From: Planococcus sp. SK3692
GTDB lineage: Bacteria; Bacillota; Bacilli; Bacillales_A; Planococcaceae
Direction of reading: 5' to 3'
Assembly: GCF_028890485.2 (NCBI RefSeq)
Contig: NZ_JARCHV010000003.1
Coordinates: 170,789-234,788, forward strand
Length of the DNA stretch: 64,000 nt
Shown: one piece after another, positions 31,563 through 40,488 of the stretch
How the letters are laid out: each line of letters starts with the position of its first letter
How positions within the stretch are numbered: position 1 is the first letter of the stretch
Notes under the pieces: generated by a model
What the model was told of the DNA's origin: nothing
Databases searched by the model: none
Seen by the model: only the letters and a program-made list of their open reading frames with translations
Translations under genes and position numbers: made by a program

Positions 31563-33051
31563 TTTGGTGTTTGCAGGTCTGGATGGCGTGTTGATTCTGT
31601 TAGCTTATGCAATCGTCATGCTATTGATCGGCTATTTCTCAGGCCGTGGAGACAAAACACTCCATGACAGCTTGAGTAATTATTATCTGGCAGGAAAAAA
31701 TCTAGGGATCGTGGCGCTGTTCTTCACGCTTTATGCCACTCAGTACAGCGGGAATACCATTATCGGCTATGCTCCGACCGCTTACCGCACCGGTTTTTCC
31801 TGGCTGCAGTCGATTTCCTTCATGACCATCATTATCGGGGTCTATTTGCTCTTTGCTCCCCGCATGTATGTCGTATCGAAGAAAATGAATTTCATTACAC
31901 CGGCTGACTGGATTGCGCATCGCTTCAAATCGAAATCGGTGACGATCCTGGCTGTCGTACTCATGCTTTGGGGCCTTGGAAACTACCTGCTTGAACAGTT
32001 GGTGGCGATTGGCCATGCGGCATCAAGTTTGACGGGAGGAACGATTCCGTATCAAGTGGCAGTGATCGCCTTTGTGCTGGTCATGTTGATCTACGAATGG
32101 TTGGGCGGAATGAAAGCGGTTGCCTTCACTGACGTTATGCAAGGCTTGGTTTTGATGGTCGGGATTGTCATTTTCCTGGTCGGGGCAGTCTATCTTGTGG
32201 GGGGCGATATTTCTTCTGCAACGCAGTACATCGCCACGAATGAACCCGCGAAACTTGGGGTTCCGGATATGATGACGTCAATTAATTGGTTCAGCATGCT
32301 GCTGTTGGTCGGGCTCGGGGCGGCGATTTATCCTCACGCCGTGCAGCGGATCTTCGCAGCAGACAGCGAACGCACATTGAAACGCTCGTTCTCGCGTATG
32401 GCATGGATGCCGCCAATTACGACAGGCTTGGTGTTTGTCATCGGGATTTTGGGCATCGCGCTCATTCCGAACCTGGATACGACCGGTTCTGAACAATTGG
32501 TCGGATTGATGGCGAATGAAATTGCCGGCATCAACGGATTCTTTTACTGGGTCATGATCATTTTCTTCGGGGCGATCGTCGCCGCGATTGTCTCGACTGC
32601 CGATTCTGTGCTATTAAGTTTCTCATCCATCGTTTCCAATGACATCTACGGCCGCTTCATCAACCCAAAAGCTCCTGAGAAGAAAAAAGTGATGGTCGGG
32701 AAAGTGACCGGCGTCGTGGCGGTTGGCTTGCTATTGTGGATCGCTTGGAATCCGCCCGCAACGCTTTATGAGATTTTCGTGCTGAAATTTGAATTGCTCG
32801 TCCAAGTATTCCCGGCATTTGTTTTGGGACTTTACTGGAAGCGCATGGCGGCACAGCCTGTATTCTGGGGCATGTTGGCCGGGGCGATCATTGCCGGCGT
32901 ATTGACGTGGACTGGCTATAAGACGGTGTTTGGCATTCACGGCGGCGTCATCGGACTCGCTGCTAACTTCTTTATCGCTGTTGTCGGTTCGTACCTTGTA
33001 CCGCTGACCGTCGAAAAAGAAGCGGAACTCAAAAAAATCGATTTGGCATAA
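31555..33051 (+). CDS. Sodium:solute symporter (SSS family)
   Basis: 498 residues and about 13 helices. SSS landmarks: YFSGRGDKTLHDSLSNYYLAGKN at the N-terminus, ATQYSGNTIIGY in helix 2 to 3, and AAIVSTADSVLLSFSSIVSNDIY (the sodium-site helix, about residue 345). The family imports solutes such as pantothenate, proline and carboxylates with sodium. It lies within the catabolic operon, so it probably imports the pathway substrate. It overlaps the DUF3311 gene by 8 bases. Confidence 0.9.
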   Translation: MNDLVFAGLDGVLILLAYAIVMLLIGYFSGRGDKTLHDSLSNYYLAGKNLGIVALFFTLYATQYSGNTIIGYAPTAYRTGFSWLQSISFMTIIIGVYLLFAPRMYVVSKKMNFITPADWIAHRFKSKSVTILAVVLMLWGLGNYLLEQLVAIGHAASSLTGGTIPYQVAVIAFVLVMLIYEWLGGMKAVAFTDVMQGLVLMVGIVIFLVGAVYLVGGDISSATQYIATNEPAKLGVPDMMTSINWFSMLLLVGLGAAIYPHAVQRIFAADSERTLKRSFSRMAWMPPITTGLVFVIGILGIALIPNLDTTGSEQLVGLMANEIAGINGFFYWVMIIFFGAIVAAIVSTADSVLLSFSSIVSNDIYGRFINPKAPEKKKVMVGKVTGVVAVGLLLWIAWNPPATLYEIFVLKFELLVQVFPAFVLGLYWKRMAAQPVFWGMLAGAIIAGVLTWTGYKTVFGIHGGVIGLAANFFIAVVGSYLVPLTVEKEAELKKIDLA

Positions 33052-33090
33052 ACAGTTTTCCTTTATGCTAAATAAGAATGTGGCGATCAA

Positions 33091-34347
33091 ATGGACAATT
33101 CAACACTTGTGAAACCATTCAAATCTATCAATCCCTGGCATATGCTCGGCTGGCTGCTTGTCGCCCAGGTGATGGTCGCATTCATCGGCCGGAGCCTGGC
33201 GCCGCTTGGGGTATTGATCGGAGAAGATTTGTCTCTGACCAAGGCCCAGATCGGCATGCTGCCTGCTGCTCTGTTCCTCGGCCAGTCCATTGCCTCCATC
33301 CCCGCAGGATTTGTCGTCGACCGCATCGGTTCCAAACGCTTATTGCTGTATTTATCGTTCGGCCTTGGCGGCGCTTTTATGCTAATGGCTATCAGCAGTA
33401 ATTACTTTTTCGTGCTGTTGATGGTGGCCATCGGTGGAGTGGGCTATGGCACAATGCATCCCACATCCAATAAAGGGATTTTGCACTGGTTCCAACAAAA
33501 GCGTGGAACGGCAATGGGCATCAAGCAAATGGGTGTTACATTGGGGTCGGCTCTTTCGGCCCTTTTGTTATTGCCGCTGGCAGCGGTTTGGGGTTGGCGC
33601 CTGGCATTACTGGCAGCATGCGGTTTATTGATGGTGACAGGCGTGCTTGCTTACCGCTTTTACCGGGATCCGCCCTCAGCGGAGCCTCATGAGCAGGAAA
33701 GAAAAATTAGCTGGTCCTATTTAAAGGAATCGATTGGGGCAATGTTCCGCCATAAACCGCTCGTTCTTCTCAGTATTGCCGCTATGGGCTTGAGCGGGAG
33801 CCAATTGATCTTGAATACGTATATCGTCTTATTTGCTTATGAACAGCTAGGGCTCAGCCTTTTGCTGGCCGGCATGCTGCTGGTCATTTCAGAAGTCAGC
33901 GGCTCCTTCGGCAGAGTGGCCTGGGGGATTATCAGCGATACTATTTTTAAAGGACAGCGTTTGATTGTGCTTGTTTATATTGCGGCACTCTCAATCGGTA
34001 TCGCCTTGATTGTCACGCGGCTTCCTGCAGGGAGTTCGTTTTGGGCAATTGCTTCGGTTGTCGCCATCTTCGGGTTTTGTATTTCAGGATTCAACGGAAT
34101 TTGGATGAATGCGGCTACGGAACTTGTACCGTTCAAGCAAGCCGGAATCGCAAGCGGCTTCACTTTGATGGTCGGCTCTTGGGGCGTAATCATCGGCCCT
34201 CCGCTATTCGGCTATATCGTCGATCTTTCAGGGAATTTCAATTATGGCTGGTTCTTTCTATCTTTCGTTTTACTTTTCGTTATTGTCCTGCTTTTATGGG
34301 CGAAACGATTAGCATATAAAGAAAGCGAGTCTCACAAGGGAGTGTAA
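33091..34347 (+). CDS. MFS transporter
   Basis: 418 residues, 12 helices. Between helices 2 and 3 it has PAGFVVDRIGSKRLLLYL, the MFS motif A type. Later come GGVGYGTMHPTSNKGILHWFQQKRGTAMG and a repeat of motif A in WGIISDTIFKGQ. It resembles carboxylate/aromatic acid transporters (CynX/NarK or sialate type), but the substrate is not readable. It is the second transporter in the operon; import and export of substrate and product are both possible. The ribosome site is weak. Confidence 0.85.
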   Translation: MDNSTLVKPFKSINPWHMLGWLLVAQVMVAFIGRSLAPLGVLIGEDLSLTKAQIGMLPAALFLGQSIASIPAGFVVDRIGSKRLLLYLSFGLGGAFMLMAISSNYFFVLLMVAIGGVGYGTMHPTSNKGILHWFQQKRGTAMGIKQMGVTLGSALSALLLLPLAAVWGWRLALLAACGLLMVTGVLAYRFYRDPPSAEPHEQERKISWSYLKESIGAMFRHKPLVLLSIAAMGLSGSQLILNTYIVLFAYEQLGLSLLLAGMLLVISEVSGSFGRVAWGIISDTIFKGQRLIVLVYIAALSIGIALIVTRLPAGSSFWAIASVVAIFGFCISGFNGIWMNAATELVPFKQAGIASGFTLMVGSWGVIIGPPLFGYIVDLSGNFNYGWFFLSFVLLFVIVLLLWAKRLAYKESESHKGV

Positions 34348-34348
34348 A

Positions 34349-34972
34349 ATGATGAATATTGATTTGCGCAGCATCGACACAAAACAAGCTTATAAATTGA
34401 TGACAGGGTCGATCGTGCCCCGGCCAATCGCTTGGGTCTCTACTATAGATGAAGACGGCAACCGCAATTTAGCGCCTTTCAGCTTTTTTACAGTTGCCTC
34501 GCGAAACCCGGCTACATTATGCATTTCAGTCGGTCCCGGTGTCGGCGACAGGGAAGGAACGACCAAGGATACGTTGTCGAATATCCGAAGCACCAAGCAA
34601 TTCGTCATCAATATCGTGAATTCTCCACTTGGCGACGAGATGCACATCAGCTCGGGTAATTTGCCTGTTGAAGTGGATGAGTTTGAAGCTGCAGGGCTAA
34701 CACCGGTTGAGAGCATTAATGTGCAAGCGCCGCGAGTAGGTGAAGCACCGATTTCTTTTGAGTTGGAGCTGGATCAAATCATCGAACTTGGCAGCGATCA
34801 TCTGATTTTGGGAAGAGTCGTTCAATACCATATCCAGGATGAATATTATCTTGGCAATTATAAAGTAGACCTTGAAAAGCTCAAGCCGCTGGGCAGGCTG
34901 GCAGGAAATTATTGTGAAGTCGATAATTTGTTCACTTTGCCCAGAGTAAAAGTGGAAGAAGGGATCAAATGA
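34349..34972 (+). CDS. Flavin reductase-like, FMN-binding split-barrel protein
   Basis: 207 residues. The flavoredoxin/DIM6-NTAB signature is present: TGSIVPRPIAWVSTIDEDGNRNLAPFSFFTVAS (residues 17-49, seen in pieces) with GDREGTTKDTLSNIR and FVINIV. Such proteins bind FMN and often reduce flavin for a partner oxygenase. No oxygenase is visible in this operon, so its role is unclear; some family members are esterase-like or decarboxylase-like. It begins 1 base after the MFS stop and overlaps the lyase start. Confidence 0.85.
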   Translation: MMNIDLRSIDTKQAYKLMTGSIVPRPIAWVSTIDEDGNRNLAPFSFFTVASRNPATLCISVGPGVGDREGTTKDTLSNIRSTKQFVINIVNSPLGDEMHISSGNLPVEVDEFEAAGLTPVESINVQAPRVGEAPISFELELDQIIELGSDHLILGRVVQYHIQDEYYLGNYKVDLEKLKPLGRLAGNYCEVDNLFTLPRVKVEEGIK

Positions 34973-35871
34973 TGGACGAAAGAGTGATCATGACCGATGT
35001 CACGGGCAGAGATGGATTTCAAATGGAAAAGGACTGGATCGATACCGAAGATAAAATCCGAGTCATTAACCAAATTATCGCAGCAGGGATTCCGCGCATC
35101 GAAGCGACTTCGTTTGTTTCACCGAAAGCCGTTCCGCAAATGCGCGATGCACGTGAAGTAATTGACGGAATCCAACGTGAAAACGTGGAAGTGATTGCGC
35201 TCGTCCCCAATGTCAAAGGTGCTGAGCTGGCACTGGAAGCAGGCGTGGATGAAGTGAATTACGTGCTGTCCATCAGCGAGACGCACAACCAAAAAAATGT
35301 CAGGAAAACGGTAGGTGAATCGATCGAAGGGGTTAAAGACATCCAGAAACTAATGGATTCTTCAAAGATTACGGTGAGTCTAGCGACAGCATTTGGATGC
35401 CCGTTCGAGGGGTTGTATGAAGTCGACAAAATCCTTGGCAATATCGAAACTTTGACAGCGGCCGGCCTCAGCCGATTCACCATTGCCGATACAACCGGCA
35501 TGGCGAATCCGGTACAGATGACGGAATTTATCTCGACGATTAAGAAACAATATCCGCAACATTATTTCGGGCTGCATCTCCATAACACAAGGGGGATGGG
35601 CTTGGCGAATATCTATGCGGCATACCAGTCGGGGATGCGCCATTTCGATGCAGCTTTGGGCGGCATCGGGGGCTGCCCGTTTGCTCCTGGTGCGAGTGGC
35701 AATGTCTCTTTAGAAGACGTCGTTCACATGTTCGAGTTCATGGGCGTGCCGGTTGATGGCAAACTGCCGCAATTGCTTGATGCAGCACTCGATATGGAGA
35801 AATTGCTCGGCAGAACCCTCCCAGGGCAAGTCATGAAATCGGGACAAGCCGATAAAACGCATATTGCATAA
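34969..35871 (+). CDS. HMG-CoA lyase-family enzyme, possible (R)-citramalyl-CoA lyase
   Basis: 300 residues of a DRE-TIM metallolyase barrel. Motifs in order: VTGRDGFQ (metal aspartate and arginine, about residues 10-17), EATSFVSPKAVPQM, LVPNVKGAELAL, GLHLHNTRGMGLAN (metal histidines) and GGIGGCPFAPGASGN with the catalytic cysteine. HMG-CoA lyase splits HMG-CoA; a related lyase in Chloroflexus splits (R)-citramalyl-CoA to pyruvate and acetyl-CoA, from established literature as I recall it. With the LeuCD-like hydratase and CoA-transferase here, the citramalyl-CoA role fits better than leucine degradation. It lacks the other leucine-catabolism genes nearby. The start is ATG 34969 or 34972. Confidence 0.85.
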   Translation: MMDERVIMTDVTGRDGFQMEKDWIDTEDKIRVINQIIAAGIPRIEATSFVSPKAVPQMRDAREVIDGIQRENVEVIALVPNVKGAELALEAGVDEVNYVLSISETHNQKNVRKTVGESIEGVKDIQKLMDSSKITVSLATAFGCPFEGLYEVDKILGNIETLTAAGLSRFTIADTTGMANPVQMTEFISTIKKQYPQHYFGLHLHNTRGMGLANIYAAYQSGMRHFDAALGGIGGCPFAPGASGNVSLEDVVHMFEFMGVPVDGKLPQLLDAALDMEKLLGRTLPGQVMKSGQADKTHIA

Positions 35872-35872
35872 G

Positions 35873-35914
35873 AAAATGGCAAGAGGCATGCAGCCTCTTG
35901 CCATTTTTTCTATA
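35873..35914. terminator. Bidirectional terminator
   Basis: AAAATGGCAAGAGGC pairs with GCCTCTTGCCATTTT around ATGCA, followed by TTCT. It ends the catabolic operon and the converging LysR gene. Confidence 0.9.
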
Positions 35915-35927
35915 GAACGCGCAGGCA

Positions 35928-36857
35928 TCATTTGTCTGCTAACCGCTTTTTCGTATGCACTGATACTTTTTCGTCGAGAACATAAGAATCGAGAAAGTCC
36001 AAGAACAGCTGGGTGGCTTGTGTATGGAAGCTTGCCCGGTGGGTGATGTAATGGAAACGGCTCTTGTTCGGGAAATCAGCCAGCGCAACGGCGCCGATCG
36101 ACCCGGTTTTTGTTTCGCTTTTGACAGTGGACTCCGATAGATAGGAAATGCCGAGGCCGAGCGCCACCGATTCCTTAATCGTTTGGGAGCTGCCGAAGCT
36201 CATCACTTTCTTCGGCGCAATGCCAAGCTGTGCGAACAGCTTGTCGGTCACATCGCGCGTGCCGGAACCCGGTTCGCGGATGATCCAGGTTTCTGCTTCA
36301 AGCAAACGGCGGTCGACTTGGGAGTGGCGAATGATCGGATGGTTGGGGCGTGCAACGATGACCATTTCTTCTTCTGTGAACAGTTTCGTGTCGACATCAC
36401 TGCCGCTCGCTTCTCCTTCGACAATAAAACCGATATCGAGCTCCTGCTTGTGGATTTGCTCGATAATAGTTTTCGAATTGTGAATGGTGATGTTCGGCGT
36501 GATGTTTGGATGGCGCTTGCTGAAGGCGTAGATGATGCCTGGCAAAAAGTATTCGCCGAATGTATAGGCTGCACCGATCGACAAGGGCATGGCCGTAGAC
36601 GGTTCGAGTTCCGTAAGCGCCAGCTTTAATTGATCGTATTTCAAGAGAATTTCTTTGGACTGGGCGTACATCACTTGCCCAGCTTCCGTTAATTGGACAT
36701 ATTTATTACTGCGCTCGAACAGCCGGACGCCTACTTTATTTTCCAAGGATTTGATGCTTAAGGAAATGGCGGAAGGCGTCATATGTAATAGCTCGGCTGC
36801 GCGTGTGAAGCTTTTTTGTTCAGCGGTTGTGACGAAAATTTCCAGTTTGTGATCCAT
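35928..36857 (-). CDS. LysR-family regulator
   Basis: 309 residues from ATG 36857, which follows GAGGTGGATGT; ATG 36884 would add nine residues without a ribosome site. The N-terminal winged helix reads FVTTAEQKSFTRAAELLHMTPSAISLSIKSLE in overlapping pieces (about 8-40). The rest is a periplasmic-binding-like effector domain. It is divergent from the gamma-glutamyltransferase-chromate transporter operon and so probably controls it. The effector is unknown. Confidence 0.88.
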   Translation of the reverse strand: MDHKLEIFVTTAEQKSFTRAAELLHMTPSAISLSIKSLENKVGVRLFERSNKYVQLTEAGQVMYAQSKEILLKYDQLKLALTELEPSTAMPLSIGAAYTFGEYFLPGIIYAFSKRHPNITPNITIHNSKTIIEQIHKQELDIGFIVEGEASGSDVDTKLFTEEEMVIVARPNHPIIRHSQVDRRLLEAETWIIREPGSGTRDVTDKLFAQLGIAPKKVMSFGSSQTIKESVALGLGISYLSESTVKSETKTGSIGAVALADFPNKSRFHYITHRASFHTQATQLFLDFLDSYVLDEKVSVHTKKRLADK

Positions 36858-36882
36858 ACATCCACCTCGATGAGTTTTTTTC

Positions 36883-36906
36883 ATTATACTATTAAATATA
36901 TTTAAT
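36883..36906. promoter_or_regulatory. LysR intergenic site with perfect palindrome
   Basis: ATTAAATATATTTAAT (36891-36906) is a perfect 16-base palindrome in the LysR-ggt gap, and TATAAT on the minus strand (36883-36888) could be the lysR -10. The palindrome contains T-N11-A spacing, as expected for LysR sites, but AT-rich palindromes arise easily by chance. Confidence 0.4.
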
Positions 36907-37009
36907 TTTACTTATTTGAATAGCTCCCGTAAAATTTGAATAATATGAAAAGTTCATTCTGCTCAAGAAGATACCATAACTTGAGTAATACATATTAGGA
37001 GGAATCATA

Positions 37010-38614
37010 ATGGATTATACGAATCACCCTTTCCCAGGGAAACGCCATACTGTCTTTGGCAAAAAAGGCATGGTCGCCACATCGCAGCCGCTTGCCGCAC
37101 AGACGGGGCTTGAGATTTTGAAAAAAGGCGGCAACGCGATTGACGCCGCGATTGCGACCGCTGCGACCTTGACGGTTGTGGAGCCGACTTCAAACGGCAT
37201 CGGGGGCGATGCGTTCGCGCTGGTATGGGTCAAAGGCGAACTTCACGGCTTGAATGCTTCGGGACCTTCCCCGCAGGAATTGACGATTGACGCGGTAAAA
37301 GCGAAAGGGCATGACAAGATGCCGACGCACGGATTGGTGCCGATCACGGTGCCAGGCGTCCCTTCTGCCTGGGCAGAACTGTCGAAGCGGTTCGGCAAAT
37401 TATCGCTTGCGGAAACATTGGAACCGGCGATCCGCTACGCTGAAGAAGGCTATCCATTGACGCCGATTCTCGGCAAGTATTGGAAAAAAGCGTACGAGAC
37501 GTTTAAAAAGAATTTTACCGCTAAGGAATTTGCCGCTTGGTTCGAAACTTTTGCACCGGACGGGCGTGCGCCGGAAATTGGCGAAATGTGGAAATCTCCA
37601 GGACATGCCGATACGCTTCGCAAAATCGGCGATACCGATGCGAAAGCCTTTTATGAAGGCGAACTGGCTGAAAAAATCGACAGCTTCATGGTTGAACATG
37701 GTGGTTTCCTGAAAAAACAAGACTTGGCAGCGTATAAAGCGGAATGGGTCAAGCCGATTTCAACGAGCTACAAAGGACACGAGGTATGGGAAATTCCGCC
37801 GAATGGCCAAGGCATGGTCGCGCAAATGGCGCTCAATATCTTCAAGCAGCTCGACGCACCGGTTTGGCAACAAGCCACCACGCTGCATCAGCAAATTGAA
37901 TCGATGAAACTCGCTTATACAGATGGCCAGGCCTTCATCACAGAACAAGATGATATGCCGGTGACGGCTGAACATTTATTATCAGACGATTATGCCGCGA
38001 GCCGCGCGAAACAAATCGGCACAGAAGCGATCGACCCAGTTGCATACGAACTGCCAAGAGGCGGTACGGTCTATCTTGCAGCGGCCGATGAGGAAGGCAA
38101 TATGATTTCGTATATCCAAAGTAATTACATGGGCTTTGGCTCAGGCATCGTCATTCCGGGAACAGGCATCGGCCTGCAAAACCGCGGGGCGGATTTCTCG
38201 CTCGATAACAGCCACCCGAATGCCTTGAAACCTGGCAAGCGCACGTTCCACACGATCATTCCGGGATTTTTGACAAAAGCGGGTGAAGCGGTTGGGCCGT
38301 TCGGCGTCATGGGCGGCTATATGCAGCCGCAAGGCCATTTCCAAGTGGTCGTCAATACGCTCGATTATCTCCTCAACCCGCAAGCGGCACTCGATATGCC
38401 GCGCTGGCAGTGGATGGGCGGCAAAAAAGTCACTGTAGAAGCGGAGTTCCCGAATTATTTGGCGCAGGAATTACAGCGTAAGGGACATCAAGTGGAAGTG
38501 ATGGCCGATCCAGGCAGCTTCGGGCGCGGCCAGATCATCTGGCGCAATCCGGAAACAGGCGTGCTTGCAGGCGGCACCGAATCCCGTACGGACGGGGCGA
38601 TTGCTGTTTGGTAA
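37010..38614 (+). CDS. Gamma-glutamyltransferase-family protein (YwrD type)
   Basis: 534 residues with no signal peptide, so a cytosolic member. The Ntn-hydrolase autoprocessing site is at the threonine of LPRGGTVYLAAAD (about residue 350), giving a large and a small subunit. Family motifs include NAIDAAIATAATLTVVEPTSNGIGGDAF near the N-terminus and NRGADFSLDNSHPNALKPGKR in the small subunit. It hydrolyses or transfers gamma-glutamyl groups. It is followed without gap by a split chromate-type transporter, the same partnership as B. subtilis ywrD with ywrAB, by my recollection of that locus. TAGGAGGAA precedes the ATG. Confidence 0.88.
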   Translation: MDYTNHPFPGKRHTVFGKKGMVATSQPLAAQTGLEILKKGGNAIDAAIATAATLTVVEPTSNGIGGDAFALVWVKGELHGLNASGPSPQELTIDAVKAKGHDKMPTHGLVPITVPGVPSAWAELSKRFGKLSLAETLEPAIRYAEEGYPLTPILGKYWKKAYETFKKNFTAKEFAAWFETFAPDGRAPEIGEMWKSPGHADTLRKIGDTDAKAFYEGELAEKIDSFMVEHGGFLKKQDLAAYKAEWVKPISTSYKGHEVWEIPPNGQGMVAQMALNIFKQLDAPVWQQATTLHQQIESMKLAYTDGQAFITEQDDMPVTAEHLLSDDYAASRAKQIGTEAIDPVAYELPRGGTVYLAAADEEGNMISYIQSNYMGFGSGIVIPGTGIGLQNRGADFSLDNSHPNALKPGKRTFHTIIPGFLTKAGEAVGPFGVMGGYMQPQGHFQVVVNTLDYLLNPQAALDMPRWQWMGGKKVTVEAEFPNYLAQELQRKGHQVEVMADPGSFGRGQIIWRNPETGVLAGGTESRTDGAIAVW

Positions 38615-39177
38615 AAGAACAAGGCGTTAAATCGATCGATCTTACCATGGCTTTTTTCCGCGCAGGCATGCTCGGTTTCGGCGGCGGCCCGGCTGTCATC
38701 CCGATCATGCAGCGTGATGTCGTGGAGCGCTACGGCTGGATGACGGACGAGGAATACGGCGACACGATCGCCTTATCGAATACGATGCCAGGGCCTTTGG
38801 CGACCAAGCTTGCAGGCTATATCGGTTACCGTGTGGCGGGGCTTCGCGGCTGCTTGATTGCGCTCGCCGCTTCTGTTATACCGACCGTCGTCTTGATGAT
38901 CCTGCTGCTCGGCATCCTGCAAAACTATAAAGACGTGCCGTGGGTTGCGAATATGTCGAATGCGGTCGTTCCGGTCGTAGCTGTCATGCTCGGTGTCCTG
39001 ACCTGGAATTTCGTCCAGCAATCCGAGAAGGCGCTCGGTTGGAGCAAGGCCATTCTATTGATTGTTGTCTCCGTCATTTTGCTCGAAGTGCTCGGCATTC
39101 ATCCGGCATTTCTCATCGCCGCCCTCATTCTTTTGGTCCTCGTGCCATTCATTAAAAGGACGGTGAAGAGAACATGA
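38608..39177 (+). CDS. Chromate transporter (ChrA-type), first half (YwrB-like)
   Basis: 189 residues from TTG 38608, overlapping the ggt stop by 7 bases. One chromate-transporter domain: FFRAGMLGFGGGPAVIPIMQRDVVERYGWM at the N-terminus (in pieces), then NTMPGPLATKLAGYIGYRVAG. About six helices. Short ChrA proteins work as pairs with inverted topology; the partner is the next gene. Whether they carry chromate, sulfate or another anion is not known in Bacilli of this type. The GGT neighbour points to a physiological substrate other than chromate. Confidence 0.85.
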   Translation: MVKEQGVKSIDLTMAFFRAGMLGFGGGPAVIPIMQRDVVERYGWMTDEEYGDTIALSNTMPGPLATKLAGYIGYRVAGLRGCLIALAASVIPTVVLMILLLGILQNYKDVPWVANMSNAVVPVVAVMLGVLTWNFVQQSEKALGWSKAILLIVVSVILLEVLGIHPAFLIAALILLVLVPFIKRTVKRT

Positions 39178-39713
39178 TTTACTGGCAGATTTTCCTGGCG
39201 TTTTTCATTCCGGGCATCGTCGGTTATGGCGGCGGGCCAGCATCGATCCCGCTTGTCGAAAAGGAAGTGGTCGACCGCTATGGCTGGATGGATACCCAGG
39301 AGTTTAGTGAAGTGCTGGCGCTCGGCAACTCCTTGCCCGGCCCAATCGCGACAAAAATGGCAGGTTATGTCGGCTATGCCGAAGGAGGGGTACTCGGAGC
39401 GGTCGTCGGCCTGTTTGGCGCTGTTGCCCCTTCACTGATTTTGATGATTGCGCTGATGGCGATTCTCTTTAAATACAAAGATTCACGTGAAGTGAAAAAC
39501 ATATCCAAAGTCGTCAAGCCGGTCATCGCCGTCTTGATCGGCGTCATGACGCTCGACTTCATCTTGACCTCGGAAGCGTCACTCGGCGGCATCCAGACCG
39601 CGATCTTGATGGTGGCAAGCTACCTGATGCTCGAGAAATGGAAACTGCATCCCGCATTGGTCATCGGGTTAGCGCTGCTTTACGGTGCTGTAACCGGAAT
39701 TTTCATAGCTTAA
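39174..39713 (+). CDS. Chromate transporter (ChrA-type), second half (YwrA-like)
   Basis: 179 residues; ATG overlaps the previous stop (ATGA), so the pair is translationally coupled. The same domain appears again: FFIPGIVGYGGGPASIPLVEKEVVDRYGWM (in pieces) and NSLPGPIATKMAGYVGYAEGG. The two halves align along their length and probably arose by gene duplication. Together they form one anion transporter. Confidence 0.85.
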   Translation: MIYWQIFLAFFIPGIVGYGGGPASIPLVEKEVVDRYGWMDTQEFSEVLALGNSLPGPIATKMAGYVGYAEGGVLGAVVGLFGAVAPSLILMIALMAILFKYKDSREVKNISKVVKPVIAVLIGVMTLDFILTSEASLGGIQTAILMVASYLMLEKWKLHPALVIGLALLYGAVTGIFIA

Positions 39714-39717
39714 AACA

Positions 39718-39746
39718 AGGCATCCTGACTTCAGGGTGCCTGTTCT
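39718..39746 (+). terminator. Weak terminator-like hairpin
   Basis: AGGCA-CCTGA pairs with TCAGG-TGCCT around CT, followed by GTTCT. The T tract is poor. Confidence 0.35.
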
Positions 39747-39807
39747 GCGGTTGCGGACAAAATATGGTAAAATCACAGGAAAGTCATACCTTTCAAGGAG
39801 GCTAGCG

Positions 39808-40488
39808 ATGGCTATCATCAAAGAATCGACAGATCGGACGAACGTGTCGGGCCAGCCCGAAGCGTTTATCCGCAACCATCAATATAATTTTATTAAAGAA
39901 CAGGCCCTAGCGCTTGTGACGGCGCATGCCACAGCGAATGATACAGAAGTGTTGAGTGTGCTGCGCCATTTAAGCCATGAGAAAGTATTCGCTATGTTCT
40001 CGGCGTTAACGGAAGAGCAGAAGAATGTATTGCGTCCGCTAACGATGGTGAAAGACACTGACGCTGCGGAAGAGTTTCTGGCGGGGCTGCGCCCTTACTT
40101 GATTCCCTTTCCTACCGTCAATCTGGACAATTTGAAACGTTTGTTTCCAAAAGCGAAAAGGCTGAAAGGGCCGAATCTTGCGGCGATGGATTTCCATGCC
40201 TTGTCGTATTTGTCCTGGCAGGAAAACACCAACCGTTTTCTGGTGGCCGAACGCAACGGGCGCCTGCAAACCGTGAGTGGCCAGTTCGGCGCGAGCCGCA
40301 AGCAGGGCGTCTGCATGATTTGCCATAAACACAGTTCGGTCGGTTTATTCATGGCCAAGACCAAAGGTGCGAACATCGACAGTTATGTCAAGCACGGCCA
40401 GTACATCTGTGCAGATGAAACATCGTGCAACGCCCGTTTGACGACCGTTGACCGCCTTGAGAAATTTTTAGATCGGCTGGAACGGTAA
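39808..40488 (+). CDS. FusB/FusC-family elongation factor G-binding protein
   Basis: 226 residues from ATG 39808, behind CAAGGAGG; upstream in-frame codons are ignored. The C-terminal half carries a four-cysteine zinc finger: GVCMICHKHSS (C-x2-C, about residues 182-185) and YICADETSCNARL (C-x5-C, about 207-213). The preceding SWQENTNRFLVAERNGRLQTV and the helical N-terminal half match the FusB family. FusB-type proteins bind EF-G and free it from the ribosome after fusidic acid stalling; chromosomal relatives are common in Firmicutes and may serve normal ribosome recovery. The next gene starts on the base after its stop. Confidence 0.85.
   Translation: MAIIKESTDRTNVSGQPEAFIRNHQYNFIKEQALALVTAHATANDTEVLSVLRHLSHEKVFAMFSALTEEQKNVLRPLTMVKDTDAAEEFLAGLRPYLIPFPTVNLDNLKRLFPKAKRLKGPNLAAMDFHALSYLSWQENTNRFLVAERNGRLQTVSGQFGASRKQGVCMICHKHSSVGLFMAKTKGANIDSYVKHGQYICADETSCNARLTTVDRLEKFLDRLER

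Noticed and set aside
36183..36629. 148-codon plus-strand frame inside the LysR gene
   Set aside because: Shadow frame with no ribosome site.
38608..39713. Chromate resistance locus
   Set aside because: The proteins are of the chromate transporter family, but coupling to gamma-glutamyltransferase and the absence of chrB or a reductase make a resistance role unlikely.
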